Program-made: the position numbers and the translations under genes
Notes under the pieces: generated by a model
The model's database searches: none
What the model saw: only the letters and a program-made list of their open reading frames with translations
What the model was told of the DNA's origin: nothing
NCBI GenBank assembly: GCA_040218415.1
Contig: JAVJRN010000019.1
Coordinates: 30,612-94,611, forward strand
DNA from: JAVJRN01 sp040218415
GTDB taxonomy: Bacteria; Bacteroidota; Bacteroidia; Cytophagales; Cyclobacteriaceae
Length of the DNA stretch: 64,000 bases
Direction: 5' to 3'
In this document: positions 35,424-44,284 of the stretch, one piece after another
How the letters are laid out: every line of letters begins with the position of its first letter
How positions within the stretch are numbered: position 1 is the stretch's first letter

Positions 35424-35525
35424 ATGGCTGACCTACGAGATAATCTCTTTAATAGTGTAGCATATAACCCAACAAGAGGATTTTTAAATGAATTATTTGA
35501 TCAATATATTAACTTTAGTAGATGA
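35424..35525 (+). CDS. 33-residue short ORF coupled to lipoprotein 2
   Basis: An ATG after an A-rich leader opens 33 codons (MADLRDNLFNSVAYNPTRGF, then NELFDQYINFSR). The TGA stop overlaps the lipoprotein ATG at 35522 as ATGA, typical of translational coupling. The C-terminal half recurs upstream of lipoprotein 1 with mostly synonymous base changes. It has no signal peptide or membrane segment. It could be a leader peptide that sets lipoprotein translation, a small partner protein, or the remaining tail of a larger lost gene. I do not recognise it. Confidence 0.6.
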   Translation: MADLRDNLFNSVAYNPTRGFLNELFDQYINFSR

Positions 35526-35962
35526 TGAGACGAATTTTAGTATTAAGTCTTTTGATAACCTTGATGGGTTGTGACACTGACTGTAACGATTGTGGACCGA
35601 CCGGATACGAAGAGTTCTACATAAAAAACACTCGAGATACAAACGTAAATGTCAAGTGGTTTGGTTTTAGATCGACTGAGTCAAATTTGGCGCATGAAAT
35701 TGATATCGCTTCAAACGTACGCTTGCTCCTCTACCGTTCAGACATTATGGGAGTGTCGGGGGCTATTAATTTAGCACCATTCAACAATAATGAATGGGTG
35801 TACGATTCAGTAAAATTTGAGTTTTCCGATCAGTCGTTTGTGTATGTTAAAGGGGAATGTGGCAATACTCAAAACCCTTTATGTGAAGAAAATCATGTCT
35901 TAATTAAAAACATAGATACTAAGGACCAGAAAATAAAAGAATGGCTTTTTACGATCAAATAA
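35522..35962 (+). CDS. small lipoprotein, paralogue 2 (intact)
   Basis: A 146-residue protein with lipobox LMGC (Cys17; the first ATG at 35522 and the second at 35525 give almost the same product), then CNDCG, KWFGF, SNLAHEI, LLYR, QNPLC and the tail EWLFTIK. It is the complete member of the paralogue set. Four to six Cys in the mature chain suggest disulphides. No function recognised; as an exported lipoprotein it probably sits in the outer membrane. Its end runs 22 bases past the first ATG of the next frame. Confidence 0.75.
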   Translation: MMRRILVLSLLITLMGCDTDCNDCGPTGYEEFYIKNTRDTNVNVKWFGFRSTESNLAHEIDIASNVRLLLYRSDIMGVSGAINLAPFNNNEWVYDSVKFEFSDQSFVYVKGECGNTQNPLCEENHVLIKNIDTKDQKIKEWLFTIK

Positions 35963-36015
35963 TGTTTTATACCTTATTTCTTAAAATGATGAATCTCCTT
36001 GTGGTCAAACCTACT

Positions 36016-36465
36016 ATGAAATTAACCGCTATTAGGTTTTCTCTAATTTCCCTATTGACCATTTCTTCTTGCGGCGATAAATGTGACGGTGGTTGTGAGG
36101 ACATACCTGTTGAAAAAATATTCACTCTGGTCAATGATCTTGATGAGAATGCTTTGGTCACCTTTTATGGAAACACTTCCCGAAGTAATAATTTAGCACT
36201 TCAAACTTCGGTGCGTGCTCATAGCAACATTATTATTTATGATACAGGGGATCAGGCCATAGGCGCTTTAAGCAGTCCACCTTTTGGTGCTGATATTGGC
36301 TATGATTCGGTTACTATCGAAATAGCCTCATTAGGGAAAAGCATTTATTTAGATGGGGCATGCAGTGGAAACCCCAATCCACTTTGTGAATCGGGCTATA
36401 ATTTGATTGATGCGTTAAATGAAAATAGGAATCCTTTGGAGATTTTAGAATTCGTGATCAATTAA
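36016..36465 (+). CDS. small lipoprotein, paralogue 3
   Basis: A 149-residue protein starting at the ATG at 36016, which opens a lipoprotein signal (LTISSC, Cys19); an upstream in-frame ATG at 35941 overlaps paralogue 2 and adds 25 residues that would bury the signal. The mature part repeats the family plan (CDGGCED, SNNLAL, PFGADIGYDSV, NPNPLCESG, tail LEFVIN) but is more diverged than copies 1 and 2. It ends the cluster ahead of a hairpin. Function unknown. Confidence 0.7.
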   Translation: MKLTAIRFSLISLLTISSCGDKCDGGCEDIPVEKIFTLVNDLDENALVTFYGNTSRSNNLALQTSVRAHSNIIIYDTGDQAIGALSSPPFGADIGYDSVTIEIASLGKSIYLDGACSGNPNPLCESGYNLIDALNENRNPLEILEFVIN

Positions 36466-36497
36466 ATCTTCGTTTATCCATAATACACGAAATATTT

Positions 36498-36541
36498 AAG
36501 GAGGTACGACTGAGAGGTCTCCTCCTTGGTTTTTAGTTTTA
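36498..36541 (+). terminator. terminator after the lipoprotein cluster
   Basis: AAGGAGG at 36498-36504 pairs with CCTCCTT at 36521-36527, followed by a T-rich stretch (GGTTTTTAGTTTT). The loop is long and may fold further. It lies 33 bases after the third lipoprotein stop. Confidence 0.6.
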
Positions 36542-36592
36542 GGTTTTTTAATTTATTCAATTGTGAAAAAAGTGGCTTTGGGTTTTGTGATA

Positions 36593-37021
36593 CTACTTTT
36601 CCATTGAAGCAAAAAAATGATCTATTGTACTGACCATTTTCATGTCGTGATCAGTAACCTTCCTTAGTTCTTTCGGAACGGATTTTTCATACACTGAGGT
36701 GATGACCTTTAGTATTTCAGCCTTCATTCGCTGTATGGAATCCAACTTATCAAACTGTAACAAGCAGTAATACATATAGCAATACCCAAATAGTGATTCA
36801 CCGGCCATATCCATTAATTCGAGTTCTCCACCCATACCAATGGCCGCCGCAATATTTTTATTTTTTTTCGCGTCTATATTGATGAGTGATTCTTCAAAAT
36901 GAACTTCACAAAATTCATAGACTTCCATATCAGGAAATTCTTTAGAAAATTCTGAACAAATCTTTTTGGTGATCTGGCCAGGCGACCCAGGGATTAATCT
37001 TAATAGTAACTCTGAAATCAT
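36593..37021 (-). CDS. hypothetical protein, 142 residues
   Basis: A soluble, mostly helical, acidic protein without signal peptide or clear motif. The middle is Gly/Met-rich (AAAIGMGGELELMDMAGES) and a Cys/Tyr-rich stretch GYCYMYYC follows. Codon use is like its neighbours. I do not recognise it; a cytosolic role is all that can be suggested. The 177 bases upstream (37022-37198) hold nothing recognised. Confidence 0.55.
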   Translation of the reverse strand: MISELLLRLIPGSPGQITKKICSEFSKEFPDMEVYEFCEVHFEESLINIDAKKNKNIAAAIGMGGELELMDMAGESLFGYCYMYYCLLQFDKLDSIQRMKAEILKVITSVYEKSVPKELRKVTDHDMKMVSTIDHFFASMEK

Positions 37022-37198
37022 GATTAATTAGCTTAATTGTTTGGTAATCCTAACTTGAATGTCTTGGAGAAATGAAGATTTATCTGCTTCCTAGTCAAAT
37101 TGAAGGTACTTAGAAGAAAGATAGTAAGAATTTTTCTAAGTGTGTCGTTAACTACCTTTTGAATGTGAGTCGAATATTTATGAATCTACCTATTCAAG

Positions 37199-37723
37199 TT
37201 ATTCCGCGGCTTCATGCAATCTTCGCCTCATGGCCTTTAACATTTCTTTTCTTATGAAAATGCTCACAGGTTTTATGAAAAACCAATAGAATCCCATTTT
37301 TCTATGGGTTTTGATATCTGGGGATGCTATGCTCACCAAAAAGGAAAGTTGAGTGGTTTGACTACCATGATTTTCAAGATTAAATGTCCATTCTATCTGA
37401 GTATAACCTGATTCTTGTTTCAAAAAATCACGTTGATTGATAGGAAGAAGTACTTTTTTTAATCGCCAAAATTTTCCTTTTACCCCAAGTATCAATTTGG
37501 TTGGTTCTCGGCTTAATAAACAGAAATTCAAATTCAGCAACCCCTTCAAATTCATAGAATCACGTTCCAGCCCAATGATAAAATAGAAAAACCTTAGTAT
37601 TGCTGAATGCTTAAAATCCAAATCATGAAGAATGACACATGATTTTTCTAGTGGCTGGTTTAATATTATTTGAACTTTTGATTGATATTGTGGATGTAAA
37701 AGCCATCTGCTTTTATGTTGCAT
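37199..37723 (-). CDS. hypothetical protein, possibly SRPBCC-like
   Basis: A 174-residue basic protein starting at the ATG at 37721-37723 (MQHKSRWLLHP); an upstream TTG is possible. Alternating beta strands (LILGVKGKFWRLK, GYTQIEWTFNLENHG, TQLSFLVSIASP) and a basic C-terminal helix (FIRKEMLKAMRRRLHEAAE) resemble SRPBCC/START-like lipid-binding folds. The match is by pattern only. It is divergent from tpx, with 78 bases between the starts. Confidence 0.55.
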   Translation of the reverse strand: MQHKSRWLLHPQYQSKVQIILNQPLEKSCVILHDLDFKHSAILRFFYFIIGLERDSMNLKGLLNLNFCLLSREPTKLILGVKGKFWRLKKVLLPINQRDFLKQESGYTQIEWTFNLENHGSQTTQLSFLVSIASPDIKTHRKMGFYWFFIKPVSIFIRKEMLKAMRRRLHEAAE

Positions 37724-37801
37724 GGTTCTGTTCTTATTCCCATCAAAATGAAACAGTTGGCACATATTTTAGTTGTATAAGTTATAAAAATAAAAAACAA
37801 A

Positions 37802-38299
37802 ATGGCTCAAGTAACACTCAAAGGAAATCCCGTACAAACAATAGGTGAACTGCCAGCGATCGGAAGCGATGCAGCAGCTTTTACATTAGTAAATACTGAT
37901 TTATCAGAAATCTCACTTTCCGACTACAAAGGAAAAAAAGTTATATTGAATATTTTCCCAAGTGTAGATACAGGCACTTGCGCAACATCCGTCAGGTCTT
38001 TTAATGAAAAAGCAACTGAATTAGACAATACAGTCGTCTTGTGTATTTCAGAAGATCTACCATTCGCGCACGCTCGATTTTGTGGGGCTGAAGGAATTGA
38101 AAATGTTGTTTCCCTTTCTGCTTTTAGAAATGAAAGCTTTGCTAAAGATTATGGTATAGCGATGGTAGATGGCCCACTTAAAGGCTTGACTGCAAGATCT
38201 ATAGTCGTCATTGGTGAAGACGGAAAAGTAAAATATACCGAGCTTGTCTCCGAAATAGTAGACGAGCCTAATTATGAAAGTGCAATTGCAGCATTATAA
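37802..38299 (+). CDS. tpx: thiol peroxidase (Tpx)
   Basis: A 165-residue atypical 2-Cys peroxiredoxin. The peroxidatic Cys60 is in PSVDTGTCATSVR and the resolving Cys94 in ARFCGAEG; the N-terminal VTLKGNPVQTIGELP and C-terminal LVSEIVDEPNYESAI are family-typical. It reduces peroxides with thioredoxin in the cytosol or periplasm; no signal peptide is present. Confidence 0.95.
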   Translation: MAQVTLKGNPVQTIGELPAIGSDAAAFTLVNTDLSEISLSDYKGKKVILNIFPSVDTGTCATSVRSFNEKATELDNTVVLCISEDLPFAHARFCGAEGIENVVSLSAFRNESFAKDYGIAMVDGPLKGLTARSIVVIGEDGKVKYTELVSEIVDEPNYESAIAAL

Positions 38300-38315
38300 G
38301 TTGGCTTTATAATGT

Positions 38316-38355
38316 AAAAAAGGCTGTCCAAATTACTTTTGAACGGCCTTTTTTT
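38316..38355 (+). terminator. intrinsic terminator after tpx
   Basis: AAAAAGGCTGTCC pairs with GAACGGCCTTTTT with wobble pairs and ends in a T-run, 17 bases after the tpx stop. Confidence 0.75.
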
Positions 38356-38515
38356 ATGAAATAATTAATATTGTATATAATGAAATTGAACGGATAATAA
38401 TGTAATAAAGGACAAGTCAAATACTGCTTTATAAGAAGTAGCGATTCAAAGCATTCTGATAATCATTTGAATTTTTCACATCAAAATTTTCCTCATTGTG
38501 TAAAAATTATTCAAA

Positions 38516-39263
38516 TTGTATTTTTCTATTTTCATTAATGCCATTTGCTTCATCTGCTTTATTAAAACCTTAATTCGTTTCTTTTTCTTTTTTGTGTCTT
38601 TAGTTTGGACTAATAGTTCTTTCGCGCAAAAGAAGAAGGAAAATATTTGGACCACAGAAAATGGTCATCTTGAAGCCGAATTTGATGCTTATATTCCTTA
38701 ACCAATGAGTTTGAATATACGAGAATTGATTCAGCACTTTGGGCAAGTTTAGAGACAATTAAAGTAGCCAAGAAGCTCGGTGATTTTGAAAATTTGGCTT
38801 TGGCGTATTAAGTAGCGGGCATTTGCTATGCAGACGCAGGCTTTTATGATAAGTCTGTGGATAGTTATTATACGGCTATTGCTTATGATGATAGTGCTGA
38901 TACGCCATCCAAAGTATCAGAAATAGCCAGTTGCTATCACAACCTTGCATGGGGATATGCTTTCATGGAGGAAAATAAACTTGTGGCTCCATTGTTTCAC
39001 AAATAAAGATCGTTGAAGTCCTTGGAAGACAGAGCAGATTCAGAGCAGATTCTATGGATTACGCAGTTAGTCTACATGCACTTGGATCTTTCTATAGTAT
39101 AAATGATCCTCATTTTGATAGTGCCGTTTATTACTTGACAAAAACTGTGGAATGGCGTGAAAGATGCCAAATGGATATTGAACAAATTACTCAAGCGGAA
39201 GTGGAGTTAGCAGAAGTCTATTATGAAAATGATCGATTTAGTGTCAGAGATCAAGTAGTGTAG
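38516..39263 (+). pseudogene. decayed secreted TPR protein
   Basis: Three consecutive stretches in shifting frames read as one TPR-type protein. The first has a signal-like N-terminus ending SSFAQ, then stops after AEFDAYIP at 38701. The second, in another frame, continues NEFEYTRIDSALWAS to LALAY, meets a TAA, and goes on VAGICYADAGFYDKSVDSY to a stop near 39004. The third (39054-39263) is MDYAVSLHALGSFYSIND and so on. Helical repeat spacing and Tyr/Asp content are those of TPRs in Bacteroidota sensor proteins. Several stops and at least one frameshift make it a pseudogene. Confidence 0.75.
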
Positions 39264-39334
39264 CAACTTTTGACCTATCCGGAAGATTCGGTTTCCGACT
39301 ACATAAAGCTTTATCTGGAGTTTTTGGCTGGTGT

Positions 39335-39819
39335 GAAACTACAGCATATGAAGATCAACAATATGTAAACCGGGCTACCGCTGTTAATCCTCAGGCCTAT
39401 ATTGTTAATTCATTTCGCGAATCAAATATCGTCATTGCCATCAAGCTTGCCTTTCACAAACTTGCCGAATCGCAAAAGGGAAGTGTCTGAAGAGATTTAT
39501 TTGTTGGAGGATAGAGTCTTCATCTAAGACGGTTTCGTTTTTTCAAATTAGAGTTGGTTAAAATTAAATATGTAGAAGCGGATGGAAGTTATTGCAATAT
39601 TTATGCAGATGAAACTGAAGCATACATTAGCAATAAATCTCAAAAATTTTGAGAGCAAACTGGCAAACCCAAACTTTGGTGCGTGTACATAGGTCATTTT
39701 TGGTAAAACTGCATAAAGTAGATGCGCTGGAGGGAAATCTTCTTATCCTTGACGACAAATCCATTCCAATCAGTCACTCCTTCCAAGAGAATGTTCTCAA
39801 ACGATTAAAATTAATTTGA
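39335..39819 (+). pseudogene. decayed LytTR response regulator (receiver tail plus LytTR domain)
   Basis: From 39335 the frame reads the end of a receiver domain (TAYEDQQYVNRATAVNPQAYIVNSF), then with frame changes VSEEIYLLEDRVFI, a stop, DGFVFS, and LELVKIKYVEADGSYCNIY, which is the start of a LytTR DNA-binding domain. A further shift gives LVRVHRSFLVKLHKVDALEG and ISHSFQENVLKRLKLI before the TGA. Order and motifs are those of LytR/AlgR regulators. The N-terminal part of the receiver is missing, so a deletion joins this to the TPR remnant. Confidence 0.8.
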
Positions 39820-40324
39820 TATTTCGAATTATTGATTCACAAAGAATCCTACCGTAGTTAGCAAATTTTACTGTAATCTTATTTTGACTTAAGGAGCACT
39901 GCTTACCGCGCCAATAGACAGTGGTTTAGCAGAAAAAGCACATGCTGAAAGGTCAGCATTGAAATGGAATGAAAATCATTAAGTCACATTAAGAAATTGT
40001 TATGATAAAGCTAAAAAATTACATATCAAATAACGTAATTGTTTAAAATTTTCACGATGGTCACAACTGAGGATATTTCTGAATAACTACAGATGAGTCA
40101 CATAGTGGATAACAGAAAGGAGCGCTTTTTATGAAAATTAAATATCATAAAATCAGGCAGTTACGCTTTGATTTGAGTAGTGTTAAGGGCTGAAGGTTTA
40201 CTGTGATTGGCGTTGTTTGAAATTAGATTTTCATGATCAATATACCTACTTTGGGGTATTGACACGTCGAAATTTTATTAATAATATAGTAAACTAAAAT
40301 TAATCTCACCTCAAAAATGACCTT
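39820..40324. other. intergenic region before the fibre gene
   Basis: About 500 bases with no intact gene. Short open stretches have stops and no family signal, so they look like further eroded sequence. The last 80 bases, very AT-rich, should carry the promoter of the fibre/T9SS gene pair. No convincing promoter motif was found. Confidence 0.4.
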
Positions 40325-43300
40325 ATGAAACATTTATCCAAATTGATTTTATTACTGCTGGTTGCTGGCTTTACAGCATCGGCACAGGACGGAAAGAAGA
40401 TGACTTTCCAAGGTTCCTTATTTCAGGCTGACCAGCCATTCAATGGTACAGCAGAACTGGGATTTACCATTTCACTAGATAGTGCCAATTCATGGACAGA
40501 AACTATTTCTGATGTGAATGTTGTAAATGGGCTGTACTCAATTGTTCTAGGGGAAACTACTCCACTTCCCGAGGATCTGTTTTACGATGCAAACGAGAGA
40601 GTGATGTCTGTGACGGTGGATGGGGTGGCTTTGGGTAATGTAATGCTATATGCACCGTTTGCTCCTGGTTTGCCTGATGTAATAGATGTCGATACCTTAT
40701 ATGCCTATGCACTCGGTATTGGAACAGATTCCATAGACAATGCTTATATCTCTTCTAATGGGGACGGATATTTCGCTGGTGATCTTTTGGTGGAAGGAGA
40801 GATAAACTCTGCGAGTGAATTCAATACCGCGTTGAATGATTCTACCGGAGTTCACTTAAGTGCTGATGGAAGTGGTATTTTAACAGGTAATTTGGATGTA
40901 GGAAGTTTAACCGTGAAAGGAGAACCATTTAAGCCTGAAGTGACGCTTCCCCTAGATTTGTCCGGGCCTAATGGAAATCGCAGTGTGATGCTCTCCAGTG
41001 AAGGCGAAAATGGTAATGATGGAACTTTTAGACTAGCTGATAGCCTTGGTCGTTCCAGGGTAACCCTGTTTGCCAATAAATTCAATGCTGATAGTCTGGG
41101 TAATCGGACTTACACTGGAGCAGGTGGAGCCTGGTTTGGTGGAGCCAATGGTTTCATGGGTGCAAATATCAGTAGCGATGGACCAGAAAATAGCAATGGA
41201 TTCCTTGAATTGGGAGATAAATCTGGAATTCCTCAAGCTCGACTGTTTATAAATGAATCAGCTGAAGGAGTTACTTCTGGCGCGCTTTCGCTGAGAGGAA
41301 GTGACGGTAGTGAGTTTCACGTAAACTCTAATGGAATCGACTTTGGAAACACGTTTCAAATCGGCGATAATGCCGATGGCACATATACTCAACAAAGAAA
41401 CGACGCTTTCAGAGTGAAAAATGATAATGATCAGTTTTCTTCTGTTTTCTTAAATAGATTCAATAACGGGCAGGCAAGGCTTCAATTATCTTCTCATGAT
41501 GAAGCAGGAACCAATCAAGGGATAGCCTATTTAGGAGCCAATGCGGAGGGAGGTTACTCCTATATTGGATCTGCTGACCCAAATAACAACCTCAGAGCCG
41601 GTATGTATGTGAGTAATAACCTTCCTCACTTGTTCATGCAAGGAACCTTCGATGTTCAAGGAGATATCAATGCTGATTCATTAGGTAATTTAACTGACAC
41701 CACTTACTACCGACCTGAATATGTGAATCTAGATGTTCATCATAATGATGATGGGGATGAATATGGTGCTCTTACGCTGAGAGGAAGTGATGGAAGTGAA
41801 TTTCATGTAAGTTCACATGGAATAGAAGGGATGAATACGCGCTCGAAAAAATTCGAATTAGAAAATGATGAGAATGATAGGTTAGTTGGAGACATGACTT
41901 CAAATAGTAATGGGGGACAGTTAAACATTGGGGGAATTATTGATACCAGCGATACTACCTATTCTTATGGTGGAGGCATTTCGACTGGTACCAAATTCTG
42001 GGAATCCACTCCTCAGCTTGGATATTTCCATTTAAGAGGATCAGTGAATGAAGCGAACTACTTTGGTGCCAACCTTAAGTTTACGCTTGAGGCTGTTGCC
42101 CGTGAGAATTCCGAAGAAGCAGAATTTAAAATGTATGGTTCTAATTTGGATGGCAATTCTTCAGCTAAAGTAGTCCTGCAGATGAACAGCGCCCTTGACC
42201 AATCAGGCCAATCTGCGGCCGAAATTACAGGCGATGGTCCAAATTCACCTAATTTCTTTTTAGGGGCAAAAACATGGGAAGATAATGGTGCTAATAGAGC
42301 ATATTTCAGAATGAATGGAGCGAATGCAGTGAGCTATATGAATGATAATGGCACTCCCGATAGCATATCAGATGATTTTGAGGAGTTTTATCACCCCGAT
42401 TTGGTCTTGTTAGATATTCATGATCATGGAGATGGCAATGAAAGTGGCAATATTACTTTGAGATCAACAGATGGTAAAGAACTTCATATTGGCCCTTATG
42501 GCATTGAAGGCTTAGAATCAGGATTCCAAAATAAAGAATTTGTGATTCAGCATGAGTATAGTGATGAGCAAGTTGGGAACATTGCTGGGCTACAGAATGG
42601 TTCTCAAATCAACCTTGGTGGACTTCTCGATACAAGTGATACGACTACCTCATATGGTGGAGGTTTATCTGCAGGTACGAAATTCTGGGAAGGGAATCCT
42701 CAGTTAGGTTATGTACATCTCAGAGGAACTGTGAATGAAGCTAATTACTTTGACGCTAATATGAAATTTGCGATGGAAGCAGTCAATCATGGGGATTGGG
42801 AAGGTGCAGAGTTCAAGATGTTTGGAAACGATTTGGATGAGAATAGTGCAGCAAAGGCTGTTTTACTAATAGAGAGTGTACTTGATCCCCAAGGCAGTAG
42901 TGCAGCGCATATCAATGGTGAAGGATCTAGCTCACCAAACTTTGCCTTGGGTGCAAAGTCATGGGAGGACAATGGAGCCAACAGACCATACATGAGAATG
43001 AATGGAGGGGATGAGGTATTCTGGTATGATGACAAAGGGACACCTGAGGATTCAACTGATGATGAGTCTGGTAATTATCACCCTGATCTGGTTTGGATGG
43101 ATATAACTAAGTGGGAGAATGGTACAGAGCTAGGCGGGGTTACCTTTAGAGCTACAGATGGTGCAGAATTTGGCATTAATGCTTATGGCTTTACATCTGC
43201 TTTGAATGATGTAAATGTCAATAACTCTATTGTATTGGGTGATTTCTACGGTTCTGGCACTGGAATAGAAATGAATGGCGATGGACATATCAACGCAAGT

Positions 43301-44284
43301 GGGGCATTATCAGCTGGTTATTTTGATATATCTGGTCCTAACACTCCTAATATTGCTATGGGTAGTAAGGATTGGGAAAACGCGGATTTAGGTTATATGG
43401 TAATTAGAGGTTCTACCTCTGATCTCAATGAAGCAGGAGATACAGTTCATCCAGACCTTTTATGGCTGGAAGCTCAGGCGCAAGAGGATGGAGTTCAGTT
43501 CGGTTCTATTAACTTGATGTCAACAGGCGGCAACACTGCGAATATGAGTGCGAATGGTCTTAGCGCAGATTCAGATGGTATGAATCTTAATGTTACTGCT
43601 AGCGAAGTGTCAATGTGGGTCGAGAATGGACAATATGCCAATCTGGGCATAGGAGTGGATGATGGATCTCCAAACACGAATAATGGTGGAGTGTTGAATC
43701 TTGGTGGAGCGTCTGGTACAACAGGCATTCGCGCTTATGGAGAATTTATAGATGGAGATGGTAATTCTGTAAGTCATGTTGCCCTTGATCACGATAGTAC
43801 AGGTTATGTGTATTTATGGGGAAGTGGAACTGTAGATGCATCTTCTTCAATGAACGCTCCTGCTTTCAATCAAACTTCAGATGCAAGATTCAAAAAAGAT
43901 GTCAAATCTGTAGAAGGTGCGCTTGCTAAAGTTCAGAAACTGAACGGTTATACGTATTTCTGGAACAGAACAGCTAAGCAGGTGAAAGGTATTAATGACG
44001 AATCTGAACAAATCGGTGTGATAGCTCAAGAGCTTGAGGAAATATTTCCACAACTCGTCAATACCGATGAAAATGGCTACAAATCTGTAAACTATGCATC
44101 TATGACCGCCGTGCTTATTGAAGCTGTGAAGGAGTTAAATGCGAAAGTTGAGAATCTGGAAACAGAAAACTCAGGTTTGAAAGCAAAGGTAGAGGCAAAT
44201 GCCAACCTTGAAAGTAGACTCGCACAAATCGAAAAGCTACTTGGTGTGAAAACCAACGAAACTACAAGTGCAAACAATAAATAA
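40325..44284 (+). CDS. secreted fibre-like repeat protein with C-terminal S74 (endosialidase-type) chaperone
   Basis: A 1319-residue protein with a signal peptide (1-20, ending ASAQ). An N-terminal domain (about 25-130) begins KMTFQGSLFQADQPFNG. A long repetitive beta region follows, with motifs LRGSDGSEFHV, KFWE..PQLGY.HLRG and SPNF.LGAK.WEDNGANR. The last 135 residues form an intramolecular chaperone: TSDARFKKDVKSV at 1184, IGVIAQELEEIFPQLV, then a coiled coil. Established knowledge: S74 chaperones make trimeric phage fibres fold and then cut themselves off before the Ser of SDxR, here Ser1185. The ATG follows an AT-rich leader; its stop overlaps the next start as TAATG. No phage genes are nearby. 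Confidence 0.85.
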   Translation: MKHLSKLILLLLVAGFTASAQDGKKMTFQGSLFQADQPFNGTAELGFTISLDSANSWTETISDVNVVNGLYSIVLGETTPLPEDLFYDANERVMSVTVDGVALGNVMLYAPFAPGLPDVIDVDTLYAYALGIGTDSIDNAYISSNGDGYFAGDLLVEGEINSASEFNTALNDSTGVHLSADGSGILTGNLDVGSLTVKGEPFKPEVTLPLDLSGPNGNRSVMLSSEGENGNDGTFRLADSLGRSRVTLFANKFNADSLGNRTYTGAGGAWFGGANGFMGANISSDGPENSNGFLELGDKSGIPQARLFINESAEGVTSGALSLRGSDGSEFHVNSNGIDFGNTFQIGDNADGTYTQQRNDAFRVKNDNDQFSSVFLNRFNNGQARLQLSSHDEAGTNQGIAYLGANAEGGYSYIGSADPNNNLRAGMYVSNNLPHLFMQGTFDVQGDINADSLGNLTDTTYYRPEYVNLDVHHNDDGDEYGALTLRGSDGSEFHVSSHGIEGMNTRSKKFELENDENDRLVGDMTSNSNGGQLNIGGIIDTSDTTYSYGGGISTGTKFWESTPQLGYFHLRGSVNEANYFGANLKFTLEAVARENSEEAEFKMYGSNLDGNSSAKVVLQMNSALDQSGQSAAEITGDGPNSPNFFLGAKTWEDNGANRAYFRMNGANAVSYMNDNGTPDSISDDFEEFYHPDLVLLDIHDHGDGNESGNITLRSTDGKELHIGPYGIEGLESGFQNKEFVIQHEYSDEQVGNIAGLQNGSQINLGGLLDTSDTTTSYGGGLSAGTKFWEGNPQLGYVHLRGTVNEANYFDANMKFAMEAVNHGDWEGAEFKMFGNDLDENSAAKAVLLIESVLDPQGSSAAHINGEGSSSPNFALGAKSWEDNGANRPYMRMNGGDEVFWYDDKGTPEDSTDDESGNYHPDLVWMDITKWENGTELGGVTFRATDGAEFGINAYGFTSALNDVNVNNSIVLGDFYGSGTGIEMNGDGHINASGALSAGYFDISGPNTPNIAMGSKDWENADLGYMVIRGSTSDLNEAGDTVHPDLLWLEAQAQEDGVQFGSINLMSTGGNTANMSANGLSADSDGMNLNVTASEVSMWVENGQYANLGIGVDDGSPNTNNGGVLNLGGASGTTGIRAYGEFIDGDGNSVSHVALDHDSTGYVYLWGSGTVDASSSMNAPAFNQTSDARFKKDVKSVEGALAKVQKLNGYTYFWNRTAKQVKGINDESEQIGVIAQELEEIFPQLVNTDENGYKSVNYASMTAVLIEAVKELNAKVENLETENSGLKAKVEANANLESRLAQIEKLLGVKTNETTSANNK
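41711..43078 (+). repeat. 687-bp internal repeats in the fibre gene
   Basis: The gene carries tandem units of about 229 codons. The HPDL-type opening occurs at 41711 (diverged), 42392 and 43079, and the KFWE block at 41990 and 42677; the distances are exactly 687 bp for the better-matched pairs. A partial, further diverged unit follows from about 43447. Unit growth by duplication would lengthen the fibre. Confidence 0.75.

Larger units (their letters stand above)
34940..35962 (+). repeat. old tandem duplication of a short-ORF/lipoprotein cassette
   Basis: Two units about 553 bp apart share order and sequence: short reading frame ending FDQYINF(T/S)R, ATGA overlap, and a lipoprotein gene. The KWFGF block lies at 35104 in unit 1 and 35654 in unit 2. 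Unit 1 has lost the start of its short ORF and carries an early stop in the lipoprotein; unit 2 is intact. A third lipoprotein at 36016 is a more distant relative without the short ORF. Confidence 0.75.

Noticed and set aside
35941..36015. Upstream ATG of lipoprotein 3 as the true start
   Set aside because: It overlaps paralogue 2 and places 25 residues ahead of a clear lipoprotein signal; the ATG at 36016 fits better.
40325..44284. S74 chaperone gene as evidence for a prophage
   Set aside because: No capsid, terminase, portal, integrase or lysis genes nearby; the protein has a Sec signal and is coupled to a T9SS protein.
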